Below are positions 26,336 through 35,917 of a DNA stretch of 64,000 nucleotides, piece after piece; the stretch's first letter is position 1, and each line of letters starts with the position of its first letter. The notes beneath the pieces are model-generated. The model did not search any database and was not told the origin of the DNA. It worked only from the letters and a program-made list of their open reading frames with translations. The position numbers were made by a program, and so were the translations under genes. The stretch is from contig NZ_BMVY01000014.1 in the NCBI RefSeq assembly GCF_014650955.1, positions 1 to 64,000 on the forward strand, in the 5' to 3' direction. Source of the DNA: Streptomyces tauricus (GTDB taxonomy: Bacteria > Actinomycetota > Actinomycetes > Streptomycetales > Streptomycetaceae).

Positions 26336-29300
26336 GTGGCGCAGGCAGGGCCGTCGTGGCACGAGCTGATCCAGCAGGGCAACCGCGCCGGATTCGTGGG
26401 ACGGGACGCCGAACGGGCCGCGTTCCTGGCGAACTTCGACCTCCCCGTGGGAGACGCCCGGCAGCGCTTCCGCTTCCATGTGCACGGCACCGCGGGCGTC
26501 GGAAAGACCTTCCTGCTCCAGGAGCTGCGGCAACTGGCCCGCGAACGCGGCGCGCTGACCGCGTACGTCGACGAGCGGGCCGGCAGCGTGCCGGAGGCGA
26601 TGGCCGAGGTGTGCCACCAGTTCGCCGGCCAGGGGCGGCGGCTGAAGGACCTGGAGCGGCGGCTCGCCGTGTACCGGGAGCGGCGCCACGAGGCGGAGGC
26701 CGCCGCCCTCGCCGCCCTCACACCGGAACAGCCGCCGCAGCCGCAGCCGGCGTCCGCCGGGAGCAGGACCGCCGTCGGGCTCGGCCTCGCAGCCGTGGAG
26801 GCCGCCGTACCGGGCGCCGGCCTCATCACGGGCGCCCTGCCCGCCGACCTGCTCGCCCAGGGCGCGGACCGCCTGCGCACCGGCCTGAGCGCCCGCTTCC
26901 GCAACCCCGACGACATCGACCTGGTCATGACCCCGGAGAAGGTACTCACCCCGGTCCTGCTCCGCGAACTGCGCGCGGTCGCCACCGCCACCCGCTGGAT
27001 CGTCCTGTTCCTCGACACCTACGAACGGACCGGCCCGTTCCTCGACCCGTGGCTGTACGACCTGGTCACGCGCCACGAGGCGGACGGCGGACTGCCCGCC
27101 ACCGTCCTGGTGGTCACCGCGGGACAGCGCCCCCTGGACACCGCCCGCTGGAGCGGCACGGGCTCCGTGGCCGACGTGGCGCTGGCACCGTTCACCGAGT
27201 CCGAGTCACGCGTGCTCCTCGCCGGGAAGGGCGTCGTTGCCGAACCGGTCGTCAAGGAGGTGCTGCGCCTCACCGGCGGCCTGCCTGTCCTCGTGTCGAC
27301 GCTCGCGGAGACCCGCCCCGGCGCCCCGGACGACGTGGACGACCCGAGCGCCGGCGCCGTCAAACGCTTCCTGCAGTGGGAGACCGACGACACCCGCCGC
27401 CAGGTGGCCCGCGTCTGCGCGCTGCCCCGGCACCTGGACGCGGACGTCTTCCGCGCCCTAGTGGACCTCCCGGACGGCGGCACGGGTGGCGGCACGGACG
27501 TGCCGGGCGGGCTGGACGAACTGTACGACTGGCTGACCGGGCTGCCGTTCGTCGGCGAACGCGGGTCCCGCGTGCGCTACCACGACGTCGTACGGGCCCC
27601 GATGCTGCGCCTGGAGCGACGCCGCTCCCGGCGGGAGTGGGCGGCCCGCCACCGACGTCTCGCGGAGACGTTCGCCCGCTGGCGGACCGAGGCCGAGGCC
27701 GGCCGGGAGACCGAGAACCTGTGGGCCGACGAGGAGTGGCGCGAGCTGCGCCTCGAAGAGACCTACCACCTGCTCTGCGCGCGCCCGCCCGCCGCGCTCG
27801 GCCCGGCGCTGCGGGCACTCGTCGAGGCCTGCCGCGAGGACGCCGTCCTGGGCCGGGGCTGGGCGCGGATGCTGGAGGAGGCGGGCCACGACACGGACGA
27901 CACCGACCTCGCCGACCGGGGCGCGCGGCTGGGCGCGGCGCTCGACGACGACACGGCCGGGATCGCCGGCGCGATGGCCCTGCTGCTGGCCCGCCCCGGC
28001 CCTGACACGGCGGGCCGGGCTCTCGCGCACACCCTGCGGGGCCGGGAGCTGCGCTACGCCGGCGAGTACCGCCAGGCCCTCGCGGAGTACGGCCGGGCCC
28101 TGGAGCTGGATCCCGGGCTCGCCTGGGCCCACTACGGCCTCGGCTACACCCACCAGCGGCTGGACGACTTCCCGGCGGCACTGGCCGCACTCGACCGCGC
28201 GGACGAACTGGCACCCGGCACCGGGTGGATCCTCGCCGGACGCGCGGAGACCTACCGGGTCGCGGGCCGCTTCGAGGAAGCCGTCGCCGACTTCGACCGC
28301 GCAGTCGCCCTCGCCCCGGCCGACGCCGAGCCGCTGACCGGCCGGGCCGTGTGCCGGCACGCACTCGGACGGTACGACGAGGCGCTCGCCGACTTCGACC
28401 GGGCGCTCGGCATCGAGCCGGACAACGCCTGGGCGCTGGTGCGCAGGGCCCGCCTGCGCCGCACCAGGGGCGAACCGGACGAGGAGTTCGCCGACTTCGA
28501 CCGGGCGGTCCGCGCCGCACCCGACGCGGCCTGGGTCGCCTCGGAACGGGGGGACGCCTACCGGCTCGCCGGCCGCCCCGAGGAGGCCGTCGCCGAACTG
28601 ACCCGCGCGCTCGCCCTCAGACCCGACTACGCCTCCGCCCTGGCGAGCCGCGGCGCGGCCCTGAGCGAGCTGGGCCGCTACGAGGAGAGCCTGGCCGACT
28701 TCGGCCGCTCCGTCGAGCTGCGGCCCGACTACGCGTGGGCGCTGGTGATGTCGGCCCGCGTGAAGGACACGCTCGGCGACCGGCCGGCCATGTTCGCGTA
28801 CCTGGAGCGAGCCGTCGACACGGCCCCGGACATCGACTGGATCAGCTACGAACTGGCCACGGAGTACCGCGAGGAGGGCCGGTACGAGGAGGCGGTCGCG
28901 GTCTTCCGCCGCCTACTGGACGGGAGCCCGGACGACGAGACCGCCCAGGCCTGCCTGGCCGGACTGGGCGGCATCCACCTCCTCAGGAGGCAGTACGAGG
29001 ACGCCCTCCATGATCTCTCCCGCGCCGTGACACTGGGCCCGGACGACAGCGAGGCGTACGCCCTGCGCGCCCGGGTCTGCGTGGCGACCGGCCGGACCGA
29101 GCGCGCCCTCGCCGACCTGGACCGCTGCGCCGCGCTTGCCCCCGCGTCGCAGGCGGCGTGGGCGCGCCGCGCGGCGATCGAACTGCTGACGCAGTGCGAC
29201 CGCTGGGACGAGGCGGCGGTCCGGCTGGCCGCGGCGGACGCCTCGGACGACCTGGACGACCTGCGCTGCGAGGTGCACCGCCACAACGGGCAGTGGCTGC

Positions 29301-29710
29301 AGGCACGCCTGATGGCCGAACGGGTCCGCGCGAAGGAGCCGGTCCCCGGCACCTTCGAACTGGCGATGACCGTGAGCCAGTCGGAAGGGCTGTCGGCGGC
29401 GGAACCGCTCTGGCGGGAACTGGCGGCCCTGGTGCGCTCCGACACCGAACTGACCGAGCCGGAACGCACCCAGGCCCGCTGTTTCCTCGGCTGCGCCCTG
29501 TCCGACTGGCCCGCCGCCCAAGAGGGCCTGGCCGACTTCCTGGCCACACCCCCCGACTGGGACGACCTGGCCAACCTGACCCAGATCCTCAAAGACCTCA
29601 GTGAGGCCCCCGAGGCCGACGAACCCCGGATAACCCCCCTGCTGGCCCAGGCAGCAGGAGCCCGCAGCGCCCTGGAGTCCCACCACACCCCTCCGGGGAG
29701 CGACTCCTAG
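26336..29710 (+). CDS. P-loop (STAND-like) ATPase with C-terminal TPR repeats
   Basis: 1124 aa from GTG 26336, preceded by gaggagg. An N-terminal FVGRDAERA segment leads to Walker A HGTAGVGKT (Lys57) and a Walker B strand IVLFLDTYE (Asp227). A helical winged region follows to about 520. From about 555 to 985 there are about ten TPR units with repeated ALADFDRALxLxPD..A motifs. The layout is that of STAND NTPases, signalling switches that oligomerise on binding a target through their repeats. No effector domain is recognisable at either end, so a signalling or scaffold role is likely. Confidence 0.85.
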   Translation: MAQAGPSWHELIQQGNRAGFVGRDAERAAFLANFDLPVGDARQRFRFHVHGTAGVGKTFLLQELRQLARERGALTAYVDERAGSVPEAMAEVCHQFAGQGRRLKDLERRLAVYRERRHEAEAAALAALTPEQPPQPQPASAGSRTAVGLGLAAVEAAVPGAGLITGALPADLLAQGADRLRTGLSARFRNPDDIDLVMTPEKVLTPVLLRELRAVATATRWIVLFLDTYERTGPFLDPWLYDLVTRHEADGGLPATVLVVTAGQRPLDTARWSGTGSVADVALAPFTESESRVLLAGKGVVAEPVVKEVLRLTGGLPVLVSTLAETRPGAPDDVDDPSAGAVKRFLQWETDDTRRQVARVCALPRHLDADVFRALVDLPDGGTGGGTDVPGGLDELYDWLTGLPFVGERGSRVRYHDVVRAPMLRLERRRSRREWAARHRRLAETFARWRTEAEAGRETENLWADEEWRELRLEETYHLLCARPPAALGPALRALVEACREDAVLGRGWARMLEEAGHDTDDTDLADRGARLGAALDDDTAGIAGAMALLLARPGPDTAGRALAHTLRGRELRYAGEYRQALAEYGRALELDPGLAWAHYGLGYTHQRLDDFPAALAALDRADELAPGTGWILAGRAETYRVAGRFEEAVADFDRAVALAPADAEPLTGRAVCRHALGRYDEALADFDRALGIEPDNAWALVRRARLRRTRGEPDEEFADFDRAVRAAPDAAWVASERGDAYRLAGRPEEAVAELTRALALRPDYASALASRGAALSELGRYEESLADFGRSVELRPDYAWALVMSARVKDTLGDRPAMFAYLERAVDTAPDIDWISYELATEYREEGRYEEAVAVFRRLLDGSPDDETAQACLAGLGGIHLLRRQYEDALHDLSRAVTLGPDDSEAYALRARVCVATGRTERALADLDRCAALAPASQAAWARRAAIELLTQCDRWDEAAVRLAAADASDDLDDLRCEVHRHNGQWLQARLMAERVRAKEPVPGTFELAMTVSQSEGLSAAEPLWRELAALVRSDTELTEPERTQARCFLGCALSDWPAAQEGLADFLATPPDWDDLANLTQILKDLSEAPEADEPRITPLLAQAAGARSALESHHTPPGSDS

Positions 29711-30210
29711 ACCTCCCCGCCCCTCACCTCCCGATCCACGGGCAGGTGGATGACGATCAGCACGACCGCGCTCAGCAAGAACACCCGCATCGCCGCGTCC
29801 AACCCGTTCCAGTCCTCCGACTGCCACATCGCGAACCACTCGCCACCGATGGCGATGAACCCCGCCCCGAAGAGCAGCATCAACATCAACAGCCCCGCCG
29901 TGGACGTGCGCCGCGCACGCACCACATCCCGCCGCACCCACTGGTACGTGCCCAGGATCAGGACGAGCGCGGCCACCGTCTCCCACACGATGATCGCGAC
30001 GTACGCGGCGTCCTGGAGTCCCTTCGACTCGACGGCCCGCCACATCAGGTCGTCGTCCTTGAACGTGGTGTCCATGGCCAGGACATGCTGGACGAACTGC
30101 TGGTTGGTGCCGAAGTCGGTGATGTTCCCGAACGCCACGAGCGTGATGTAGAGCGCGACCGTGCCGGTCAGCAGGGTCGCGGTGATCGGTAACGCACGTG
30201 CTGCGGACAT
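29707..30210 (-). CDS. DUF2165-family small membrane protein
   Basis: 167 aa from ATG 30210, chosen over TTG 30216 because gagggga lies 7 nt upstream. Four hydrophobic segments are seen, with a conserved-looking first loop (NITDFGTNQQFVQHVLAMDTTF) and IVWETVAALVLILG, as in the DUF2165 family. Function unknown. The stop overlaps the last bases of the rightward TPR gene (tail to tail). Confidence 0.8.
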   Translation of the reverse strand: MSAARALPITATLLTGTVALYITLVAFGNITDFGTNQQFVQHVLAMDTTFKDDDLMWRAVESKGLQDAAYVAIIVWETVAALVLILGTYQWVRRDVVRARRTSTAGLLMLMLLFGAGFIAIGGEWFAMWQSEDWNGLDAAMRVFLLSAVVLIVIHLPVDREVRGGEV

Positions 30211-30226
30211 GCTCAAGTCCCCTCGT

Positions 30227-30258
30227 TGTCAGGTGTGTTGCCCGAGCAACACCTGACA
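30227..30258. other. Bulged inverted repeat between two leftward genes
   Basis: tgtcaggt...acctgaca (8 bp) encloses a 2-nt bulge and a gttgc/gcaac stem with a 4-nt loop. It lies between the stop of the gene at 30293 and the RBS of the DUF2165 gene. It could be a terminator for the first or an operator for the second. Confidence 0.5.
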
Positions 30259-30292
30259 CCATCCCTGCCACGCGAACCACCGAATATCCGCC

Positions 30293-31144
30293 TCACCGCA
30301 ACCGGTCGACGTACCGGTCCGTCCCCGGCACCGTCGGGACGAAGGGCGCCACCAACTCCACCCGTCCGAGACCCGTCTCGGCGACCGGCGCCTCCAGCCC
30401 GGTGAAGCACTCCTCCCAGCACTCCCGCGGATCCGCCTCCAGGAACCACAGCAGCGTCAGCCGGGTGTCGACACCCTCGACCTGCTTCACGTACGTCATA
30501 CGGTCGCCGGGCAGCGGCGTCGGCCGGAAGACCGTGACCATGGCGGCGGGCGATCCGGCGAGCACCTTCGGCAGGTGCCGCGACCGCAGCCACTCCAGCA
30601 ACTCGGCCCGCCCGGAGGCGGACTCGGCGTCGACGACCTGGAGGACGAGCCCCGCGTACGGATGGTCCAGCGCGTGGAAGTCGCGCGGCCCGGCGGCCCC
30701 GTCCCGGTACACCGTCGCCTCGTGGTCCTGGAACGCGGTGAAGACGTGCGTGCGGTCCTGGTAGACCCGGCCGTCCCTGTTCAGCCGCTTGTTGATGCCC
30801 ACGGTCCACTTCATGTGGTCGTCGTGGCGCCCGTCCGTGACCCAGTACGTGGAGAGGTAGCAGCCGGCGGTCACCGGCTGCGCGACGGCCGACTTCTCCG
30901 GCCGGCGCAGCAACTGGAGATCGCGGGTGGCCACCCAGCGCCGCCCCGCGTACATCCAGGGCATCGCCATCGCACCCGCGTAGTAGTGGTCGTCCTCGTA
31001 CCAGCGGTTGTACGCGTACTCGTGGCCCGGATGCGGCTCCACCATCGTGATCAGGGCATGGCCGGGACGCACTCCGTACGGGCCGACGGCGGCCAGTTCC
31101 GCGTACACCTCGCTGCGGGTGTCGACAGCCGGGTCGTCGGGCAT
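30293..31144 (-). CDS. Conserved hypothetical protein
   Basis: 283 aa from ATG 31144, with gggaag just upstream. A repeated pattern is visible: an N-terminal ALITMVEPHPGHEYAYNRWYED block and a related C-terminal AAMVTVFRPTPLPGDRM...WFLEADP block. This suggests two dimeric alpha/beta-barrel (EthD/Dabb-like) halves. It is rich in Trp, Tyr and His, and may be an enzyme or ligand-binding protein. It shares a promoter region, with a perfect palindrome, with the divergent SDR gene, so the two may form one catabolic unit. Confidence 0.65.
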   Translation of the reverse strand: MPDDPAVDTRSEVYAELAAVGPYGVRPGHALITMVEPHPGHEYAYNRWYEDDHYYAGAMAMPWMYAGRRWVATRDLQLLRRPEKSAVAQPVTAGCYLSTYWVTDGRHDDHMKWTVGINKRLNRDGRVYQDRTHVFTAFQDHEATVYRDGAAGPRDFHALDHPYAGLVLQVVDAESASGRAELLEWLRSRHLPKVLAGSPAAMVTVFRPTPLPGDRMTYVKQVEGVDTRLTLLWFLEADPRECWEECFTGLEAPVAETGLGRVELVAPFVPTVPGTDRYVDRLR

Positions 31145-31188
31145 GGCGCTCCCCTTCCCCTCTTCCTTCCTCCTGCGGACGCCCCTAC

Positions 31189-31205
31189 TCTGACGGACCG
31201 TCAGA
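31189..31205. promoter_or_regulatory. 17-bp palindromic operator in divergent promoter
   Basis: tctgacgg-a-ccgtcaga is a perfect 8-bp palindrome around one base, midway between divergent start codons at 31144 and 31233. The form suits a TetR-family repressor acting on both genes. No regulator gene is adjacent. Confidence 0.65.
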
Positions 31206-31232
31206 TCAACCGCCAGAGCCGGGAGGGCCGCA

Positions 31233-32018
31233 ATGTCACTGCTCCAGGGCAGGACCGTCGTCGTGTCGGGGGTCGGCGCCGGACTCGGTCACCAGGTCGC
31301 GGCGGCCGTCGTACGGGACGGCGGGAACGCCGTGCTCGGGGCGCGCACCGAGGCGAACCTCGCCAAGGCCGCCGCCGAACTCGACCCGGACGGCGCCCAC
31401 ACGGCGTACCGGGCCACGGACATCACCGACGAGGGCCAGTGCGAGGCGCTCGCGGCGCTGGCCCGCGAACGGTTCGGGCGGCTCGACGCGGTCGTCCACG
31501 TGGCCGCCTGGGACAGCTACTTCGGCGGCCTCCAGGACGCGGACTTCACCACCTGGCAGGCCGTCCTCGACGTGAACCTGCTCGGCACGCTGCGGATGAC
31601 CCGCGCCTGTCTGCCCGCGCTGAAGGAGCGCGGCGGATCCGTGGTCGTCATCGGCACGCAGTCGTCCGTCGCCGCCCCCTCCCAGGTGCGCCAGGCGGCG
31701 TACGCGGCCTCGAAGGGCGCGCTGACCAGCGCGATGTACTCGCTGGCACGGGAGCTGGGCCCGGACCGGATCCGGGTGAACACCGTGCTGCCGGGCTGGA
31801 TGTGGGGCCCGCCGGTGGAGGCGTACGTGCAGTTCACGGCGTACACCGAGGGCGTACCGGAGGCCGAGGTGCTGGAGCGGCTGACCTCGCGGATGGCGCT
31901 GCCCGAGCTGGCCACGGACAAGGACGTGGCGGACGCCGTGGTGTTTCTGGCCTCGGACCGGGCGCGGGCGATCACGGGACAGTCGTTGCTGGTCAACGCG
32001 GGGGAGTTGATGCGATAG
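31233..32018 (+). CDS. Short-chain dehydrogenase/reductase
   Basis: A 261-aa classical SDR starting at ATG 31233 after gggagg. The cofactor loop is GVGAGLG (13-19), the catalytic Tyr157/Lys161 lie in YAASK, the Ser lies around 144-145 and Asn115 in DVNLLG; the end has the usual DVADAVVFLASDRARAITGQSLLVNAGE block. The usual TGxxxGIG is changed to SGVGAGLG. Predicted NAD(P)-dependent oxidoreductase of unknown substrate, probably co-regulated with the divergent gene. Confidence 0.9.
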   Translation: MSLLQGRTVVVSGVGAGLGHQVAAAVVRDGGNAVLGARTEANLAKAAAELDPDGAHTAYRATDITDEGQCEALAALARERFGRLDAVVHVAAWDSYFGGLQDADFTTWQAVLDVNLLGTLRMTRACLPALKERGGSVVVIGTQSSVAAPSQVRQAAYAASKGALTSAMYSLARELGPDRIRVNTVLPGWMWGPPVEAYVQFTAYTEGVPEAEVLERLTSRMALPELATDKDVADAVVFLASDRARAITGQSLLVNAGELMR

Positions 32019-32191
32019 CGGCCACATGTCCCGTTCGGGGACCGGGACGAAAATGTTCATGGGTATGAACCCAGGTCAGTAAGCAGAACTATTTTACCTC
32101 GCCTTGACTGTACGGGCTGTTGTCGCAGTCATGCCATCGAACCCACGATGAGCACGCGCTTCACGACCCTGACGATCCTGGGAGAGGGCAT

Positions 32192-33757
32192 ATGAACGGT
32201 CTCGACTGGGCCGTGCTCATCGGCTACTTCGGCGTGATGGTCGCGATCGGTGTCTGGTCCCACAAACGGGTCGACAACGTCAGCGACTTCTTCACGGCCG
32301 GCGGCAAGATGCCGTGGTGGCTGTCGGGCATCTCGCACCACATGTCCGGCTACAGCGCGGTCATGTTCACCGGGTACGCGGCCATCGCCTACACGTACGG
32401 CGTCACTTCCTATGTCACCTGGTCCTTCCCGATCGCCATCGGCATCGCGATCGGCGCGAAGGTGTTCGCGCCCCGGCTCAACCGGGTGCGCTCACGACTG
32501 CACGTGTCCTCGCCCCTGGAATACCTGAAGAACCGCTACAACCTGCCCACCCAGCAGGCGCTCGCCTGGTCCGGCGTCCTGCTGAAGATCGTGGACGTGG
32601 GCGCCAAGTGGGCCGCCATCGCGACCCTGCTCTCCGTCTTCACCGGTGTCTCGCTCAACACGGGCATCATGATCACCGGGGCGGTGACCGCGGTCTACTG
32701 CACGGTCGGCGGACTCTGGGCGGACGCGCTGACCGAACTCGGCCAGTTCATCATCCAGTTCGTCGCCGGCATCGCGATGCTCGTCGCCGTCATGGCCGAA
32801 CTGAACGGCTTCAGCACCCTGTGGAGCGTCTGGGACGAGCCCGCGCTCGACGGGCACACCAAGCCGCTGGCCGGCCCGTACATGATGGTCTTCCTGATCG
32901 CGTACCTGTTCATCAAGACCTTCGAGTACAACGGCGGCATGTGGAACCAGGCCCAGCGCTACATGGCCACGGACTCCGCGAAGTCCGCCACGCGCTCGGG
33001 CATCCTGTCCGCCTCGCTCTGGCTGATCTGGCCGCTGGTGCTGTTCTTCCCCATGTGGGTCGCGCCGCTGATCATCAAGACCGACGTGCCGGCCGATTCG
33101 TACGCGCTGATGGCCGAACACCTGCTGCCGCACGGGCTGCTGGGACTGGTCATCGTCGGGTTCTTCTCCCACACGATGGCGATGTGCTCCTCGGACGCCA
33201 ACGCCATCGCGGCCGTCGTCACCCGCGACATCATGCCCGCGGTCTCCCGCAAGGCACGCGAGTGGGACACCCGGATGGGGCTGCTGGCCGCGCGCTGGGC
33301 CACGCTGCTCTTCCTCGGCCTGTCGATGGCCATCGCGACCCAGGTCAACTCCGCCTTCTTCGGCGACATCATCACCGTCGTCATCAAGTGGGTGGCCGGT
33401 CTGATGGGCCCGATCGCGATCCCGCTGATGCTCGGCCTGCTCCCGTGGTTCCGCAAGAGCGGTCCGACGGCCGCGCTGATCAGCTGGGCCGTCGGCCTCG
33501 TCACCTTCTGGCTGGTCAACTACCCGATCAGCTGGAACGTCGACGGAGGCGTCCCGCTCCAGTACCAGGTCTCGATCCCGCTCGCGGTCTCCCTCGTCCT
33601 CTACATCCTCATCGGCTACGTGAAGCCCGAGGACACCCCGGAGCGGGACGCGCTCATCGCGAAGATCAACAGCGATGACGGGGGATCCGCCGCCGCGGCG
33701 ATCCCGACCCCGGCCGGACCGGCGGACGACGTGGTGGGCGCGCCGGGCAGGGACTGA
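32192..33757 (+). CDS. Sodium:solute symporter (SSS family)
   Basis: 521 aa from ATG 32192, with ggagag 6 nt upstream; the longer frame from 32120 adds an unlikely His-rich leader. It has about 13 membrane spans. Family features are ADFF-like SDFFTAGGKMPWWLSGISHHMSGYSA near residues 35-60, and KTFEYNGGMWNQAQRYMAT. It is expected to take up an organic solute with Na+; sugar- or carboxylate-type cannot be told. A very strong terminator follows. Confidence 0.92.
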   Translation: MNGLDWAVLIGYFGVMVAIGVWSHKRVDNVSDFFTAGGKMPWWLSGISHHMSGYSAVMFTGYAAIAYTYGVTSYVTWSFPIAIGIAIGAKVFAPRLNRVRSRLHVSSPLEYLKNRYNLPTQQALAWSGVLLKIVDVGAKWAAIATLLSVFTGVSLNTGIMITGAVTAVYCTVGGLWADALTELGQFIIQFVAGIAMLVAVMAELNGFSTLWSVWDEPALDGHTKPLAGPYMMVFLIAYLFIKTFEYNGGMWNQAQRYMATDSAKSATRSGILSASLWLIWPLVLFFPMWVAPLIIKTDVPADSYALMAEHLLPHGLLGLVIVGFFSHTMAMCSSDANAIAAVVTRDIMPAVSRKAREWDTRMGLLAARWATLLFLGLSMAIATQVNSAFFGDIITVVIKWVAGLMGPIAIPLMLGLLPWFRKSGPTAALISWAVGLVTFWLVNYPISWNVDGGVPLQYQVSIPLAVSLVLYILIGYVKPEDTPERDALIAKINSDDGGSAAAAIPTPAGPADDVVGAPGRD

Positions 33758-33814
33758 CACCGAACCGCGCGAACGACTCGCGAACGACTCGTACGTGCAG
33801 CCCGTACGTACGAG

Positions 33815-33852
33815 GTGAGGGTGGCCGCTTCCTGACGAGCGGCCACCCTCAC
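33815..33852. terminator. Terminator after symporter
   Basis: A perfect 15-bp stem (33815-33829 with 33838-33852) with an 8-nt loop lies between convergent genes. Confidence 0.88.
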
Positions 33853-33922
33853 TCGTTCGCGGCGATGGCGCGGCGGGCCTCGCCCTTGTGCGGCACCCCG
33901 GCGGGTCAGTCCCGGCGGGGGG

Positions 33923-35098
33923 TCAGCCGCGGGCGGTCAGGCCGGCCGGGACCGGTGTGGCGCCCGTGCCGGAGAGGGCCGCGTAGCCGCGGGGGTAGCG
34001 GGCCAGCCAGCCCGGGGAGGAGCCCGCGGGGCCGTGCAGGGCCGGACCCTGGGTCATCTCCATCGCGAAGTCGTCGGCGAGGACGAGCATGGTGGGGCGC
34101 CCCTCCAGCTCGGCCAGCCAGGACGGCGGCAGGGCCGTCTCGCCGTGCAGGGCGCCGAGCAGCGCCCCGGTGAGGGCCCCGGTGGCACCCGAGGCGCCGC
34201 CGTGGTTCACCGACAGACACAGCCCGTGCCGGGTGTCCTCGCCGACCAGGGCGCAGTACACGGCCACCGAGAGCAGCCCCTCGGCCGTGCCCTCCCCGGC
34301 CAGATCCTCGATCCGGGACGGCGACGGCATGCCCTGCCGTACGGCCCCCAGCGCCCGCTGCAGCGCCTCGGCCACCGGCTGCTGCCCCGGGCGCGGTGCC
34401 AGCAGCTGCAGCGCCCGCTGGACGGCCGTGTCGAGGCTCTCCCCGCGCGCGAGACCGTGCACGACGACGGCGTACGCCCCCGCCGACAGGTAGGAGAGCG
34501 GGTGGCCGTGCGTCTGCGCCGCGCACTCCACCGCGAGCTGCATCACGAGCTGCGGCTCCCACCCGACGAGCAGTCCGAAGGGCGCGGAGCGGGTCGCGGC
34601 CTCGACGCCCCGCTGATCGGGGTTCTTGGGCGCGTCCAGGGTGCCCATCGTCTCGTCGCCGAGGCCCAGCAGACAGGCACGCGCGGGATCACGGCGCGCG
34701 TACAGCCACTCCTCGCGGGCCAGCCACCCGTCCTCCTTGCGCCGCTCGTCCGGCCCCCAGTCGCGCTGGGTGGCGGCCCACCGCAGATACGCCCGGTGCA
34801 GATCAGTCGGCGGATGCCAGGCACCGGTGTCCCGGCGGACCTGGGCCCTTATCAGCCCGTCGATCGAGAACAGGGTCAGCTGGGTGAGATGGGAGACGGC
34901 CCCGCGTCTGCCGTACCCGTGGGCCAGATCGGTGAGCCCCTCCGCGCCGTGCGCCGCGCGGATCTGCTCCATCGAGAGGTCGCCGACGGGCGAGCCGAGC
35001 GTGTCGCCCACGGCCGCGCCGAGGAGCGTGCCTCGCACCCGGCTGCGGAAATCCTGCTGTTCGGCACGGCCCCAGACGGCACCGGCTGTCGCACCCAC
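33923..35098 (-). CDS. ADP-ribosylglycohydrolase-family protein with altered metal site
   Basis: 391 aa from GTG 35098. The family framework is clear: RVRGTLLGAAVGDTLG at 20-36, a central GWEPQLVMQLAVECAAQTHGHP-type region and a C-terminal VNHGGASGATGALTGALLGALHG. Active DraG enzymes place Mg-binding Asp residues in DDT and in GGDxDx-type motifs. Here these read SHLT (69-72) and GGASGAT (300-306), so the expected Asp ligands are missing. It may be a pseudoenzyme or use a different chemistry. No neighbour suggests a target. Confidence 0.8.
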   Translation of the reverse strand: MGATAGAVWGRAEQQDFRSRVRGTLLGAAVGDTLGSPVGDLSMEQIRAAHGAEGLTDLAHGYGRRGAVSHLTQLTLFSIDGLIRAQVRRDTGAWHPPTDLHRAYLRWAATQRDWGPDERRKEDGWLAREEWLYARRDPARACLLGLGDETMGTLDAPKNPDQRGVEAATRSAPFGLLVGWEPQLVMQLAVECAAQTHGHPLSYLSAGAYAVVVHGLARGESLDTAVQRALQLLAPRPGQQPVAEALQRALGAVRQGMPSPSRIEDLAGEGTAEGLLSVAVYCALVGEDTRHGLCLSVNHGGASGATGALTGALLGALHGETALPPSWLAELEGRPTMLVLADDFAMEMTQGPALHGPAGSSPGWLARYPRGYAALSGTGATPVPAGLTARG

Positions 35099-35491
35099 CG
35101 AGGCCTCCCGAGATCCCGATCCGATTCCGCCCTACGGCCGACAAGTCAGCACTGTAATCGAACGGGAACGGTCGGTTGAGAGCCGGATCGGTATGCGAAC
35201 AGTGGGACGACTGAGCGTGTTTGTCAGCGATCGGTATGCATTTCCGTCGGCGGGCCGACACGCGGCCACCGGGAAATGAAGATCCACAGGAATGACGACG
35301 ACTTTCATACGCAATACCTGCGCAGCATGCGCACAATTGCGGGAGGATCTTCGAGGCGGGGTGCGGACAGGGTCGAGCCCCCTCGGCCAGGACGGCGGGC
35401 CAGTCGAGAGGGCTCTTTCACGTTGCGTATGCAGTTGTCGTCGAAGGTGTCTCTTCGGGCGCGGACGTGCTGTGCGAGGCCTCCGTCGTGG
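35099..35491. other. Intergenic region, 393 bp, with direct repeat
   Basis: This lies between two leftward genes and is richer in A+T. It should hold the promoter of the glycohydrolase-like gene. The 11-mer gatcggtatgc occurs at 35186-35196 and again at 35229-35239 (43 bp apart). No credible ORF: the rightward frames have poor codon use. Confidence 0.5.
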
Positions 35492-35692
35492 TCAGACGGT
35501 GCCCCGGCTCACTTCTGCCACGAACGCGTTCCAGGACTCCGCCGGGAAGGCCAGCGCGGGCCCTTCGGTGACCTTCGAGTCGCGGACGGCCATCGCCGCC
35601 GTGACGGGGGACTTGACCTCGACGCACGCGCCGTTTCCCTGAGAGTACGAGGACTTCGTCCACGTGTCCGTGACGCCTTGCTTGATTGCCAT
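35492..35692 (-). CDS. DUF397 protein
   Basis: 66 aa from ATG 35692, with ggag 5 nt upstream. The family pattern is clear: WTKSSYSQGNGACVEV, then AVRDSKVTEGPALAFPAESWNAFV. DUF397 proteins pair with XRE/DUF5753 regulators of the WhiJ/BldB-associated type in Streptomyces, and such a gene lies just upstream at 35918. Probably a small partner of that regulator; biochemical role not established. Confidence 0.9.
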   Translation of the reverse strand: MAIKQGVTDTWTKSSYSQGNGACVEVKSPVTAAMAVRDSKVTEGPALAFPAESWNAFVAEVSRGTV

Positions 35693-35917
35693 GTTCACTC
35701 CGGTGGCCGGTTGCTGAGTAGCTGTCACCGAGTTGCGGGTTCCATCCGGTACCCACGGTTCGGATTGCGCCAAGGTTGTTCCCCCTTGGCGTGATCGACG
35801 CTACTCGCCAACATCGGCGTACGAAGCGACTATTCACTCGACCGGGTGACATATGCCAGCGGAGTCTTCCGCCGGGATAGGAGGAGGGTGTATCTTTCCG
35901 CCGCTCTCCGGCCTACC

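Noticed and set aside
26197..28005. 602-codon rightward frame overlapping the P-loop/TPR gene
   Set aside because: Arg/Pro-rich shadow of the real gene in another frame.
35276..35794. Rightward frame over the DUF397 gene
   Set aside because: The opposite strand carries a clear DUF397 protein with an RBS.
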